From NCBI RefSeq assembly GCF_000484695.1, contig NZ_AXVR01000044.1, forward strand, positions 1 to 41,128: a stretch of 41,128 nucleotides of DNA. The letters run 5' to 3'. Made by a program: the position numbers and the translations under genes. Positions 34,100 to 41,128 of the stretch are shown piece after piece. How positions within the stretch are numbered: the stretch's first letter is position 1; each line of letters opens with the position of its first letter. Under the pieces are notes generated by a model. The model was not told the DNA's origin and ran no database searches. It saw only the letters and a list, made by a program, of their open reading frames with translations. This stretch comes from Salinispora cortesiana. GTDB taxonomy: Bacteria; Actinomycetota; Actinomycetes; Mycobacteriales; Micromonosporaceae.

Positions 34100-34603
34100 C
34101 TACCGACCGATTGTCACGTCGCCGGGCCGATCTTCGCCGACTCCGGGCTCTTCCAGCCTGCGGGCGATCTGTTCGATGGCGAGGAGGTCTGCGGGGGTGA
34201 GCCGGTCGATGAAGTGGCGTCGTACCGACTCGACGTGGGCCGGTGCGGCGTCTTCGAGCGCAGTCAGACCCGGTGCGGTGAGCACCAGGAAGCAGCCCCG
34301 GCCGTCGTTCGGGTCGGGTGTGCGTTTCAGGAGACCACGCGCCGCCATCCGGGTGGCGTGCCGGGACAGCCGGCTGCGTGACCAGCCCATCTTGTCGGCC
34401 TGCTCCCCCAGGGTGCTGGTGTGGCCGGGTCGTTCCGACAAGGTGCTCAGTACTTCGTAGTCGGGTTCGGAGAGCCCGATCGCGGCCAGGTCGCGCGCCG
34501 TGCCGGCCTGGACGGCGACCGTGATGCGCAGGAACGCCCGCCATGCGCGCTCCTGGTCCGGGTTCAACCAGCGTACGGCTCCGGTCGACGGTTTAGTTGA
34601 CAT
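34100..34603 (-). CDS. MarR-family transcriptional regulator
   Basis: 167-residue winged-helix repressor: GLSEPDYEVLSTLSERPGHT (about 44-63), the recognition helix region GWSRSRLSRHATRMAARGLL and a wing RTPDPNDGRGCFLVLT with the conserved Asp-x-Arg. It faces the FMN-reductase/GNAT gene with only 31 bp between the start codons, so one repressor dimer would cover both promoters; TTGACATGTAATCAA at 34597-34611 is a candidate site. It is also upstream of and likely co-transcribed with the MFS gene. Confidence 0.92.
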   Translation of the reverse strand: MSTKPSTGAVRWLNPDQERAWRAFLRITVAVQAGTARDLAAIGLSEPDYEVLSTLSERPGHTSTLGEQADKMGWSRSRLSRHATRMAARGLLKRTPDPNDGRGCFLVLTAPGLTALEDAAPAHVESVRRHFIDRLTPADLLAIEQIARRLEEPGVGEDRPGDVTIGR

Positions 34604-34649
34604 GTAATCAATCTAGCACCTACACTTCGTTTCCATGTCAACTAAGCCG
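34589..34649. repeat. Inverted repeat spanning the two divergent start codons
   Basis: CGGTTTAGTTGACATG (34589-34604) is the inverse of CATGTCAACTAAGCCG (34634-34649) with one mismatch in 16. Each arm contains the start of one gene, so both proteins begin Met-Ser-Thr-Lys-Pro. The inner TTGACATGTAATCAA is an imperfect dyad suited to a MarR dimer. Confidence 0.9.
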
Positions 34650-35720
34650 GTTCGCGTTCTTCTGCTGATCTGCAGCACCCGCCCAGGCGCTTTCGGTCCC
34701 CACGTGAGCCAGTGGTTGGTCGAAGCGATCTCCCCACGCGCCGCGGAGCTCGGCGTCGAGCTGATGCCGGTGACCCTCGGCGATGTGAACCTGCCGTTTC
34801 TTGACGAGGAGGAACACCCGTCGTCGGGCATTTACCAGCATGAGCACACACGGCGCTGGAGCTCGATCGTTGACCCGGCGGATGGTTTCATCGCAATCAC
34901 CCCGGAGTACAACTACGGGATGCCAGCGACCCTGAAAAACGCGCTGGACTATCTCCGCCGCGAATGGGCGTGGAAGCCGATCGGTTTCGTCAGCTACGGC
35001 AACACGTCGGCGGGCACCCGATCGGTTCAGCACGCCAAGCAGGTGGTGACCACGCTGCGCCTGGTTCCGTTGGGTGCCACGGTCGCGATCCGTCTCACGG
35101 ACGCAACGACGGAGGGACGACTACTACCCGACGCGGCTCGCGACCGGGCGGGCCTCGACCTGCTGGACGAACTGGTACGGGTCGCAAACGCCCTGCGGCC
35201 ACTGCGTGAGAACGCACGGGTCAGCAGCCGATCCGGACCGCTGCCAGGGTCTTACGTCAGGCGGCTGAGCGGCGACGACGCACCCGAGGTGACGGTACTG
35301 CAGCGGTGCTGCTGGGTGGATGAGGCCCTCGTCAACGAGACCATGGACATACCCGCCCTACACGAGTCGCCAGAACAGGTACGCGAATGGCTCACGACGT
35401 GGCACGCCACAGGTCTGTGGCGTGACGGCCGGCTCCTAGGGATGGTCCGCGCCCGCCGCGTCGACACCGACTGGCACGTAGGTCGGCTCGCCGTCGTGCC
35501 CGACCTACGCGGCCAAGGTCTGGGCCGGTGGCTGCTGCGCACCGCCGAGGCCGACGCCACCTCCGATTGCGATCGGATTCTCCTGGCGACCGGCGTCAAG
35601 AGCCTGCGGAACCTCGACTTCTATCACAGCGAGGGATACCAGTCGGACTCGCTCGCCAGCCCAGACGGAACCACCTGCCTCAGCAAGGACGTGACCCATC
35701 CGCTCGCCCGCCGCAGCTGA
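34635..35720 (+). CDS. Fusion of NADPH-dependent FMN reductase and GNAT acetyltransferase
   Basis: 361 residues in one frame. Residues about 6-185 form a flavodoxin-like NAD(P)H:FMN reductase (LLICSTRPGAFG for phosphate binding, TPEYNYGMPATLKNALDYL, SYGNTSAGTRSVQHAKQV). Residues about 205-355 form a GNAT domain with the acetyl-CoA motif VVPDLRGQGLGRWLLR and a closing NLDFYHSEGYQ. A soluble cytoplasmic enzyme coupling quinone/nitro or flavin reduction to N-acetylation is plausible, for example against an aromatic nitro or arylamine toxin. The divergent MarR regulator is a likely sensor of the same compound. The fusion joint shows no frameshift. Confidence 0.88.
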   Translation: MSTKPVRVLLLICSTRPGAFGPHVSQWLVEAISPRAAELGVELMPVTLGDVNLPFLDEEEHPSSGIYQHEHTRRWSSIVDPADGFIAITPEYNYGMPATLKNALDYLRREWAWKPIGFVSYGNTSAGTRSVQHAKQVVTTLRLVPLGATVAIRLTDATTEGRLLPDAARDRAGLDLLDELVRVANALRPLRENARVSSRSGPLPGSYVRRLSGDDAPEVTVLQRCCWVDEALVNETMDIPALHESPEQVREWLTTWHATGLWRDGRLLGMVRARRVDTDWHVGRLAVVPDLRGQGLGRWLLRTAEADATSDCDRILLATGVKSLRNLDFYHSEGYQSDSLASPDGTTCLSKDVTHPLARRS

Positions 35721-35813
35721 GGTCAGGGCGGGGTTCCCGCGCTGGTCAACCCGGGAGATGCCACCCCACCTTCACCGGCGGAGTCGGGGCGAGGCAGGGT
35801 GTGCTGGCCGGCC

Positions 35814-36137
35814 CTACTCCGCCTGGCCGGGCGCCTGGTAGGTGACCGGGAGTTTCGCTGCCTCGTCAATCTCCTCCGGAGTCAACAGCGGCACCATGAT
35901 TGTTTCCCCTCCACCGGCCGCGCGGACGGCGATGCTGAGCGCGGCCGCGACCACGTTGTCCCGCAGGTCACACAAGACGTACACGTCATGCTCGCCGAAG
36001 GAGAAGTACAGCGACTCCACCTGTCCGCCGGAGTTCTCGATGAGCGCCCGGACCATCTCGGCCCGCCGCGTCCCGCCCTCCTTGCCCAGTCCACTGACCC
36101 CCTGGGTGGTGTAGGTCGCTATCGCCAGGAACTTCAC
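35814..36137 (-). CDS. GYD-domain protein
   Basis: 107-residue single-domain protein of the GYD family (ferredoxin-like alpha/beta fold). It starts VKFLAIATYTTQGVSGLGKEGG and has the characteristic ESLYFSFGEHDVYVLCDL strand, in which GEHD-x-Y corresponds to the family's G-x-Y-D-like core, then AALSIAVRAAGGGETIMVPLLTPEEI. Function is unknown; members are thought to be small ligand- or metal-binding proteins. GTG 36137 follows GGTGG and is preferred to the long upstream extension. Divergent from a TetR regulator. Confidence 0.85.
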   Translation of the reverse strand: MKFLAIATYTTQGVSGLGKEGGTRRAEMVRALIENSGGQVESLYFSFGEHDVYVLCDLRDNVVAAALSIAVRAAGGGETIMVPLLTPEEIDEAAKLPVTYQAPGQAE

Positions 36138-36306
36138 TACGCTGGCACCACCTTTCACCGTCGCTGGTGCTCGCCCTGTACCCGCAATCCGTCCCGCCAC
36201 GCCTCGCCGAATCGCGGCGGTACGGGCAGGGGGCGTGGGCCGGCGGCGCCAGGGCGTGGCGAGGTCGACCGGGGTGCGTAGCACCCGGGTTGTTACGGTG
36301 GTGAAC

Positions 36307-36918
36307 ATGTATGTACCCGAGGATCGCACCGCCAGGGCGATCATTCGGGATGTCGCCCTGGAGCTGTTCGGCGAGCAGTGGCCGGCGGCGGCATCACTCA
36401 AACAGGTGGCGGAGCGGGCGCAGGTCTCACAGTCGCTGATCATCAAACACTACGGGTCCCGTGACGGTCTGGTCGCCGCGGTGGACACCCACGTGCTGGG
36501 CCTGTTGGGCAACGCGTTGGAGGCGCTCGCCGACACCGACGGAGTCGGTCCACCCAACCGCTTTCTCGCCTCGGCCGACGCGCTCCGGGCGCCGGCCACC
36601 ACCCGCTACCTCGCGCACTTGCTCATCGGCGACTCCGCACGCTCGGTCGAGGCGTACCGCCGGCTGCAGGAGTTCACCGACTCACTGGTGCGTCGGATGG
36701 CCGAGGGCGGTGCGGTTGCCGAAGACACGGACCGGGCGCAGCTCTCGGTCGTGCTCCTGGCCCACGAGCTGTCGATCATTTTGTTGCGGGATCGCATCGC
36801 CGACGTGCTCGGCACCGACCCGGTGGGCCGCGACGGCCTCCGCCACTGGTGGGACACGATCGACCAGCTCTACTCGGGTACGGCGATCCGGAAGCCGTCC
36901 GGCGCACCCGGGCCGTAA
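36307..36918 (+). CDS. TetR-family transcriptional regulator
   Basis: 203-residue regulator: the helix-turn-helix SLKQVAERAQVSQSLIIKHYG lies at about 31-51, followed by a helical ligand-binding domain with DSARSVEAYRRLQEFTDSLV and QLSVVLLAHELSIILLRDRI. ATG 36307 is chosen (MYVPEDRTARAII); GTG codons just upstream are possible. Divergent from the GYD gene across 169 bp. Its last codons overlap the end of a convergent membrane-protein fragment (36870-37088). Confidence 0.88.
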   Translation: MYVPEDRTARAIIRDVALELFGEQWPAAASLKQVAERAQVSQSLIIKHYGSRDGLVAAVDTHVLGLLGNALEALADTDGVGPPNRFLASADALRAPATTRYLAHLLIGDSARSVEAYRRLQEFTDSLVRRMAEGGAVAEDTDRAQLSVVLLAHELSIILLRDRIADVLGTDPVGRDGLRHWWDTIDQLYSGTAIRKPSGAPGP

Positions 36919-37088
36919 CGCCACCCGGGCTCACCGCGTGCGGCACTTCGCCGGGACAGCCATCCGGCGAGCAGGACCAGCCCGGCGAGCGCGATCAGCA
37001 CGTACAGGTTGCTGTACACCAGGCCGAGGCCGGTGAAGTGCAGGTCCCAGCCGCCCGGCGCGGCCAGCACCCAGCTGGCACTGGCCAC
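36870..37088 (-). pseudogene. C-terminal fragment of a membrane protein
   Basis: 72 codons, open upstream to a TGA at about 37180, with one good membrane helix (YSNLYVLIALAGLVLLAGWL) after an amphipathic AAPGGWDLHFTGLGL and a basic tail. The composition is that of a real membrane protein, but no start with a ribosome-binding site precedes it and the length is too short for a transporter. It most likely represents the 3' end of a deleted gene; the family is not recognised. Confidence 0.45.
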
Positions 37089-37165
37089 CAGCGTGAGCCA
37101 GACCGCGCCGATAAGCTCACAGATATCGACAAGTCGAGCAAGGCGGGCATAGCGCCCACTCCTGC

Positions 37166-37465
37166 GTGTCGAGGTCCGGTGTCATCAGGCCGGCGTTCTG
37201 CCCCTCGCTGGCCAAGCATGAATCAGTCGGTGGCGCGGTCTGGGCGCTGCTTCCCGCGGTCGCGTTCGCCGGCTACCTGCGCCTCGACTGGCCGATGTAC
37301 CGGTTCGTCGCCGCCCGCCGCGGCCCGGTGTTCGTCGCCTACTTCGTCGCCATGCACTTCCTGCTCAACCTGGTGATCGCCGTCGCGGCCGGCGTCGGTG
37401 TCTTCGGCCTGCTGTCCTCGAGGACGTTCCGGCGGCTGTACGACAAGCCCGCGGAGGCGCTGTGA
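37166..37465 (+). pseudogene. 3' fragment of a family-2 glycosyltransferase
   Basis: From about 37217 the frame reads GGAVWALLPAVAFAGYLRLD, then PMYRFVAARRGPVFVAYFVAMHFLLN, which is the membrane-spanning C-terminal end of actinobacterial GT2 enzymes that act on polyprenyl-linked or lipid acceptors. The catalytic GT-A domain is missing. The TGA (37463-37465) overlaps the GTG of the next GT fragment, the remains of an operon. Confidence 0.65.
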
Positions 37466-37674
37466 ACTCCACCCCGCTGGTCTCGGTCATCGTGCCGAGC
37501 TACAACTACGCCGCGTCACTCGAGGTCTGCCTGCGCGCCGTGCTCGACCAGACGTACCCGGCCATCGAGGTGCTCGTCGTGGACGACCACAGCACCGACG
37601 ACTCGGCCGCCGTGGCCCGTTCCCTCGGCGTACGCGTGATCGCCCTGCCGGACAACGGTCCCGGTGCGTCGTAG
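37462..37674 (+). pseudogene. 5' fragment of a family-2 glycosyltransferase
   Basis: 70 residues: PLVSVIVPSYNYAASLEVCL, then LDQTYPAIEVLVVDDHSTDDS and VIALPDNGPGAS, the start of the GT-A nucleotide-binding fold with the VVDD(H/G)S motif. Translation ends at TAG just before the usual G-x-x-x-A-R-N motif, so about four-fifths of the enzyme is gone. Start GTG 37462 overlaps the preceding stop codon. Confidence 0.8.
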
Positions 37675-37750
37675 ACCACCCTCGACAGGTGCATATCTGT
37701 CTACTAAAGTGAACGAAATTGCACCGCTCGAGTGAAGGATGGAGATGCCC

Positions 37751-38317
37751 ATGACAGCTCCCATGCCCCTGCCGCGACGCGCCACCTCGCGGCTCAACGA
37801 CCTGCTCATCGCCCCCGGCGCCACCCGAGTGGAGCGGTGGCTCAGCTACCTCACCGCGGTCGTCGGCGCCGGCGTCGCCGCAGCCATCGGCGCCGCAGCG
37901 GGCTATCCACCCCCGATCGTCGTGGTGCTGGCGATCCTCGGTTTCGACATCTTCGGCGGGGCCGTGGTCAACGCCACCGCCTCGGTGTCGCGCCGGTTCC
38001 ACACCGGCGCGACCGCCGCCCGCCGACAGGTGATCTTCGTGGCGGCCCACGTCCACCTGCCCGTCCTGGCGCTGATCCTGCCCGCGTACCCGTGGTCGAC
38101 CGCGATCACGCTCTACGCCGGTACCCTCGCCGCCGCCGTGTTGGTCGCCACCGCCGCTCCGATGTTGAAACGCCCGTTGGCGTTCGCCGCCGCAGCCGGG
38201 CTACTGGTTGCGGCGGTCACACTTCTGCCCACCCCGCCAGCGCTCGCCTGGTTGGCGCCGCTACTGATCCTCAAACTCCTCCTCGGGCACCTGCTGCCCG
38301 GCCCCCGGGTGATGTGA
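37751..38317 (+). CDS. Small multi-pass membrane protein
   Basis: 188 residues with about five hydrophobic helices (LSYLTAVVGAGVAAAIGAAAG, PIVVVLAILGFDIFGGAVV, VHLPVLALILPAYP, TLYAGTLAAAVLVATAA, and a final long one), resembling uncharacterised actinobacterial membrane proteins. The NATASVSRRFHTG loop between helices 2 and 3 is the most polar part. GGAG at 37741-37744 supports ATG 37751; ATG 37739 and 37745 are in frame. Function unknown. Confidence 0.75.
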   Translation: MTAPMPLPRRATSRLNDLLIAPGATRVERWLSYLTAVVGAGVAAAIGAAAGYPPPIVVVLAILGFDIFGGAVVNATASVSRRFHTGATAARRQVIFVAAHVHLPVLALILPAYPWSTAITLYAGTLAAAVLVATAAPMLKRPLAFAAAAGLLVAAVTLLPTPPALAWLAPLLILKLLLGHLLPGPRVM

Positions 38318-38352
38318 GCAACGCGAGCCCAACACCACGCCAGCGCCGCCGG

Positions 38353-39132
38353 TCAACCGAGGTCCACCACGAGGGGTCGGTGATCGGAGATAACCGACAG
38401 TGGGGTTTGCACGGCCATCACCGGTGGGAGTCGATGAAGGTCCTGCCGGTCGGCGAGGATGTGATCGAGTTGGATGCGGGGTTGTCCAGCCGGATACGTG
38501 GATCGGCGGCCGAGGGTACGCCATCCGGTCAGGAGTCGGGCCGCCCCGGCGGGCAGGTTGAGGTCACCGAGCAGGATCCGTGGAGCGGGCAGGGCCCGCA
38601 GCGCGCGGACGCTCTGGCGTAGCTGGCGGGCGTTCCAACCGGGAACGAACGACAGGTGGGTGGTGGCGACGGTCAAGGGACCGTGCGGGGTGCGCAGAAC
38701 CGCCGCGAGCACGACGCGGGGTTCGTCCCGGAGCAGCACGAGGCCACCGCGGGGTCCGGGTACGTAGATCGGCGTGCGCACCGGTGCCGGCCTCAGCCGG
38801 ATGACCTGCCAGGAGAGGACCGGGTGGCGGCTGACCAGGCCAACGCCGTAGCGGGGTTCGTCCTGGCCGTCGTCGTCGTGGGTCAGCGGGCGGACCTGCC
38901 CGCCGGGCTCACCGACGACGGCGGCGGCGAAGCGGTGTTCACCGGCGGCGAGGGCATGGGCGGCGAGAGCCGTCTGGTCCAGGTAGCCGCTGCGGCACTG
39001 CCCCCGGTCGACCTCTTGGAGGGCAAGGACATCGGCGTCAAGGGCAGCGACGGCGGCCGTAAGCCGTTGCGACTCGACCAGCCCGTCGGTGAGCGACCGC
39101 CCGTGCAACAGGTTGAAGGTGGCCAGGCGCAC
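38353..39132 (-). CDS. Endonuclease/exonuclease/phosphatase (EEP) family protein
   Basis: 259-residue Mg-dependent hydrolase. EEP motifs are in order: ATFNLLHG (about 4-11), LQEVDRG with the metal-binding Glu, VATTHLSF, GDLNLP, LDHIL and the closing SDHRPLVVDL with the catalytic Asp-His pair. No signal peptide or membrane segment is visible, so it is probably cytoplasmic. Phosphodiester or phospholipid substrates are possible. Convergent with the upstream membrane protein. Confidence 0.92.
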   Translation of the reverse strand: MRLATFNLLHGRSLTDGLVESQRLTAAVAALDADVLALQEVDRGQCRSGYLDQTALAAHALAAGEHRFAAAVVGEPGGQVRPLTHDDDGQDEPRYGVGLVSRHPVLSWQVIRLRPAPVRTPIYVPGPRGGLVLLRDEPRVVLAAVLRTPHGPLTVATTHLSFVPGWNARQLRQSVRALRALPAPRILLGDLNLPAGAARLLTGWRTLGRRSTYPAGQPRIQLDHILADRQDLHRLPPVMAVQTPLSVISDHRPLVVDLG

Positions 39133-39165
39133 CGGGTCAGCCTAGAGCCGTGGCATGGTGGCCCG

Positions 39166-39252
39166 GTGGTGAAGGTGTTCGTGTGCTCAGTGCTGGTATT
39201 CGTGGCGGTCGGGTCGCTCGGCCTGTGGCTGCGGCAACGTCGGGGACGATGA
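39166..39252 (+). CDS. Possible single-helix membrane peptide
   Basis: 28 codons from GTG 39166 give one hydrophobic helix (VFVCSVLVFVAVGSLGLWL) and a basic tail RQRRGR, a plausible small membrane peptide. There is no convincing ribosome-binding site, and it lies between two minus-strand genes. Low confidence. Confidence 0.28.
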   Translation: MVKVFVCSVLVFVAVGSLGLWLRQRRGR

Positions 39253-39294
39253 GGTGAGCGCGGCCAATCGGTAGGTGCCCCGGCGAGGCGGCGG

Positions 39295-39798
39295 TCACCG
39301 GCTACGCGGCGCGTAGCGGCCGGCGCGGATCTCCCGCAGGGCCCGGCGGCGGGTCTCCCCGCGCAGCGTGTCCACGTAGAGACGACCGGCGAGGTGGTCC
39401 GTCTCGTGTTGCAGAGCGCGGGCGAGGAAGCCGGTGCCGGTGATGGTCAACGGTTGCCCGTACTGGTCTACACCGTGTGCGGTGGCGCGCATGGCGCGTG
39501 GGGTCGGGAAGTACAGGCCAGGAATCGACAGGCAGCCCTCGTCGTCGTCCTGGCGGTCGTCGCCGAGTTCCAGCGTGGGGTTGATGAGGTGGCCGCGGTG
39601 GCCGTCGGCATCGTAGACGAACACCTGGACGGAGACGCCGATCTGTGGGGCGGCCACCCCGGCTCGGCCGGGGGCGCCGAGCAGCGTGTCCATCAGGTCG
39701 GCGACCAGCGCGCGCAGCTCGGCGTCGAAGCTGGTGACCGGTGCGGCGGGTGTGCGAAGCACCGGGTCGCCGATGATCCGGATTGGGCGCATCGTCAT
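39295..39798 (-). CDS. def: Peptide deformylase
   Basis: 167-residue metallo-hydrolase that removes the N-formyl group from nascent proteins. All three signature motifs are intact: GVAAPQIG (about 47-54), EGCLSIPG with the Cys ligand, and QHETDHLAG with the two His ligands and catalytic Glu. ATG 39798 is chosen; ATG 39792 is in frame. It looks like a normal second or housekeeping PDF. Confidence 0.96.
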   Translation of the reverse strand: MTMRPIRIIGDPVLRTPAAPVTSFDAELRALVADLMDTLLGAPGRAGVAAPQIGVSVQVFVYDADGHRGHLINPTLELGDDRQDDDEGCLSIPGLYFPTPRAMRATAHGVDQYGQPLTITGTGFLARALQHETDHLAGRLYVDTLRGETRRRALREIRAGRYAPRSR

Positions 39799-39852
39799 GG
39801 CCAGAGACTATCGCCCTGCTTCCGGCGGGGACGGCGGGCCGGCGCGAGCAGG

Positions 39853-39885
39853 GAGGCGCCCCGGCGGTCACCGCCGGGGCGCCTC
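39853..39885 (-). terminator. Perfect hairpin after the beta-helix gene
   Basis: GAGGCGCCCCGGCGG (39853-39867) pairs with CCGCCGGGGCGCCTC (39871-39885) across a TCA loop: 15 perfect base pairs 11 bp past the stop codon. No T-tract. Confidence 0.85.
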
Positions 39886-39896
39886 GAGTAGGTCGG

Positions 39897-41128
39897 TCAG
39901 CCGAAGCAGGTTGGTACGGGGTTGGGGCTGCCGGTGCAGTTGGTGGGTCGGTTGTTGATGATGGTGATATCACCGAAGACGTTGATCACGCCGTTGTTGT
40001 AGACGCCGCCGGGTTCGTTTTGGGCGATGTTGTCGGTGACGCGGACGTCGGTGAGGGTGAGGACGGTGGTGGGGTCGCTCGGGTCGAAGAAGATGCCGCC
40101 GGCGACTCCGGCTGCTTGGTTGCCGGAGACGGTGGTGCGGCGCAGGGCCACCACGGGTTCGCCGACGATGGCGATGCCGCCGCCGTCGGTGGTGGTGGCA
40201 GTGTTGTACACGATCTTGCTGTCCTCCACGGTGGCACCGAGATCGGTGGTGAGGTAGAGCCCCCCACCGGAGGTGGCGCTGTTCTCGGCGACCTTGACGT
40301 GCTGGAGCAGGAGCGACTCTTCGCCGTTGTCGTAGATGCCGCCGCCGAGTCCGCTGGCGGTGTTGCGGGTGATGGTGCTGTGGACGATCTCGGAGATGTC
40401 ACCGTCGTTGTCCACACCCCCACCGTCAGTAGCGGTGTTGTCGCTGATCAGAGTGTGGCGGATAGTGGCGGAACCATTGTCGTTGGAGAACCCGCCGCCG
40501 GTGGTGCCGGCGGTGTTGTTGGTCAGCTTCGACTTGCTGATCGTAAAGGTGCTCTGGTCGCTGGAGACGCCACCGCCCTCGTCGCCGGCGGTGTTGCGGG
40601 TGATGGTGCTCTTGGTGATCGTGACCTTGCTCCGGTCACCCCAGACGCCGCCGCCGTCGCCGTTGCCGCCGAGGGTCATGTTGTCCCGGACGGTGACGCG
40701 TTCGAGGGTGAGTCGGGTGCCTTCGCCAGCGCGGATGCCGCCGCCGTCGTCGTTGTTGCCCTCGAGCCTTCCGCCGGCGACGGTGAGGTCTTTGAGGGTG
40801 AGGTCGCCGCCGGTGATGACCTCGAAGATGCGGAAGTCGTCGGCGGCGGCGGCCCGGATGATGGTGGCGCCCTGGCCGTAGATGGTGATGGGTTGGAAGA
40901 CCTGGGGTAGTCCGTTGTCGTCCTGGTTGATGGTGAGGGTGTAGACGCACTTCTCGGCCAGGCGTAGGGTGCCGCCGCCGGCCTGGTTCGCCGCGGTGAT
41001 CGCGGCGATCAGCGCGTTGGGGTCGCAGGGCACCGGGGTGCCCTTGTCCTTGGTGCCCTTGTCCTTCCTGTCACCATGGCCATCGCTCTTCCAGCCCGAG
41101 TGGCCGGCCTTTCCCCAGTCGCCACCCC
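39897..41128 (-). CDS. Right-handed beta-helix repeat protein, 5' end outside window
   Basis: The frame stays open to the window edge, so the gene is partial at its start (at least 410 residues). The visible N-terminal part is a basic, Gly/Lys/Asp-rich linker (KDKGTKDKGT). Then comes a CSLREA-like entry region (CDPNALIAAITAANQAGGGT with YTLTIN), followed by about ten parallel beta-helix turns with the pattern T-x-x-x-N-T-A-x-x-x-GGG, like chlamydial PMP repeats. A final pair of Cys (NCTGSPNPVPTCFG) may form a disulfide. Probably a secreted or surface adhesion/polysaccharide-binding protein; no catalytic residues are evident. Confidence 0.85.
   Translation of the reverse strand, partial: GGDWGKAGHSGWKSDGHGDRKDKGTKDKGTPVPCDPNALIAAITAANQAGGGTLRLAEKCVYTLTINQDDNGLPQVFQPITIYGQGATIIRAAAADDFRIFEVITGGDLTLKDLTVAGGRLEGNNDDGGGIRAGEGTRLTLERVTVRDNMTLGGNGDGGGVWGDRSKVTITKSTITRNTAGDEGGGVSSDQSTFTISKSKLTNNTAGTTGGGFSNDNGSATIRHTLISDNTATDGGGVDNDGDISEIVHSTITRNTASGLGGGIYDNGEESLLLQHVKVAENSATSGGGLYLTTDLGATVEDSKIVYNTATTTDGGGIAIVGEPVVALRRTTVSGNQAAGVAGGIFFDPSDPTTVLTLTDVRVTDNIAQNEPGGVYNNGVINVFGDITIINNRPTNCTGSPNPVPTCFG

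Noticed and set aside
39950..41000. Repetitive GGCGGTGTTG-type blocks that could suggest a tandem or CRISPR-like array
   Set aside because: They are protein-coding beta-helix repeats with irregular spacing and no identical repeats with unique spacers.

Overview
The window is high-GC DNA with many GTG starts (and one TTG), an F420-type luciferase-like oxidoreductase, a CmtR-like metal sensor, an IdeR-like iron box and several actinobacterial families. This points to an actinomycete chromosome, most likely Micromonosporaceae (Micromonospora or Salinispora relatives). The genus is inference, because no rRNA or tRNA gene is present.

Layout. (1) Bases 1-6178 are a complete Tn3-family transposon with 37-bp terminal inverted repeats. 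It carries a serine resolvase, the large DDE transposase and two passengers: an SDR oxidoreductase and a convergent WYL regulator. A short coding tail at 6179-6247 may be the 3' end of the gene it interrupted. (2) 6.3-7.9 kb: a TetR regulator divergent from an SDR, with two matching dyads between them. (3) 7.9-11.1 kb: a PP2C phosphatase translationally coupled to an orphan UTRA-domain protein, then a PLP aminotransferase divergent from an XRE-cupin regulator. (4) 11.2-13.1 kb: a CmtR-like ArsR sensor overlapping an ICMT/PEMT-like membrane methyltransferase, followed by a MIP channel. (5) 13.1-15.1 kb: a tyrosine recombinase whose start codon lies inside a dif-like palindrome, a second and better dif-like site 0.4 kb away, and a decayed DUF6086-like gene. 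(6) 15.2-19.2 kb: an SDR plus short UvrA-like ABC ATPase operon and a conserved actinobacterial protein of unknown role. (7) 19.3-21.7 kb: cydAB (cytochrome bd oxidase) with a BlaI/CopY-type dyad upstream. (8) 21.9-25.6 kb: lipid and housekeeping genes (PlsC-like acyltransferase, GDPD phosphodiesterase, UMF1-type MFS, thymidine kinase). (9) 26.2-30.4 kb: a compact cyclitol-type cluster of Gfo/Idh/MocA dehydrogenase, sedoheptulose-phosphate-cyclase-like enzyme, IolE-like TIM-barrel protein and F420-type oxidoreductase. (10) 30.4-34.0 kb: a second tyrosine recombinase, an unknown membrane protein, an LPXTG remnant and an MFS exporter whose start lies in an IdeR-like box. (11) 34.1-36.9 kb: MarR divergent from an FMN-reductase/GNAT fusion, with nearly mirrored 5' ends, then a GYD protein and a TetR regulator. 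(12) 36.9-37.7 kb: a graveyard of truncated membrane and glycosyltransferase genes. (13) 37.7-41.1 kb: a membrane protein, an EEP phosphatase, peptide deformylase and a secreted-type beta-helix repeat protein that runs off the window.

The strongest candidate for an undescribed system is the 26.2-30.4 kb cyclitol cluster. It pairs a cyclase that keeps all three expected metal ligands, but carries His instead of Glu in the HGEAV motif, with inositol-catabolism-like enzymes. It sits behind a palindrome-overlapped, apparently leaderless promoter and has no aminotransferase or glycosyltransferase beside it. Second is the recombinase with two dif-like sites. Gene families were recognised by reading motifs; no database search was possible.
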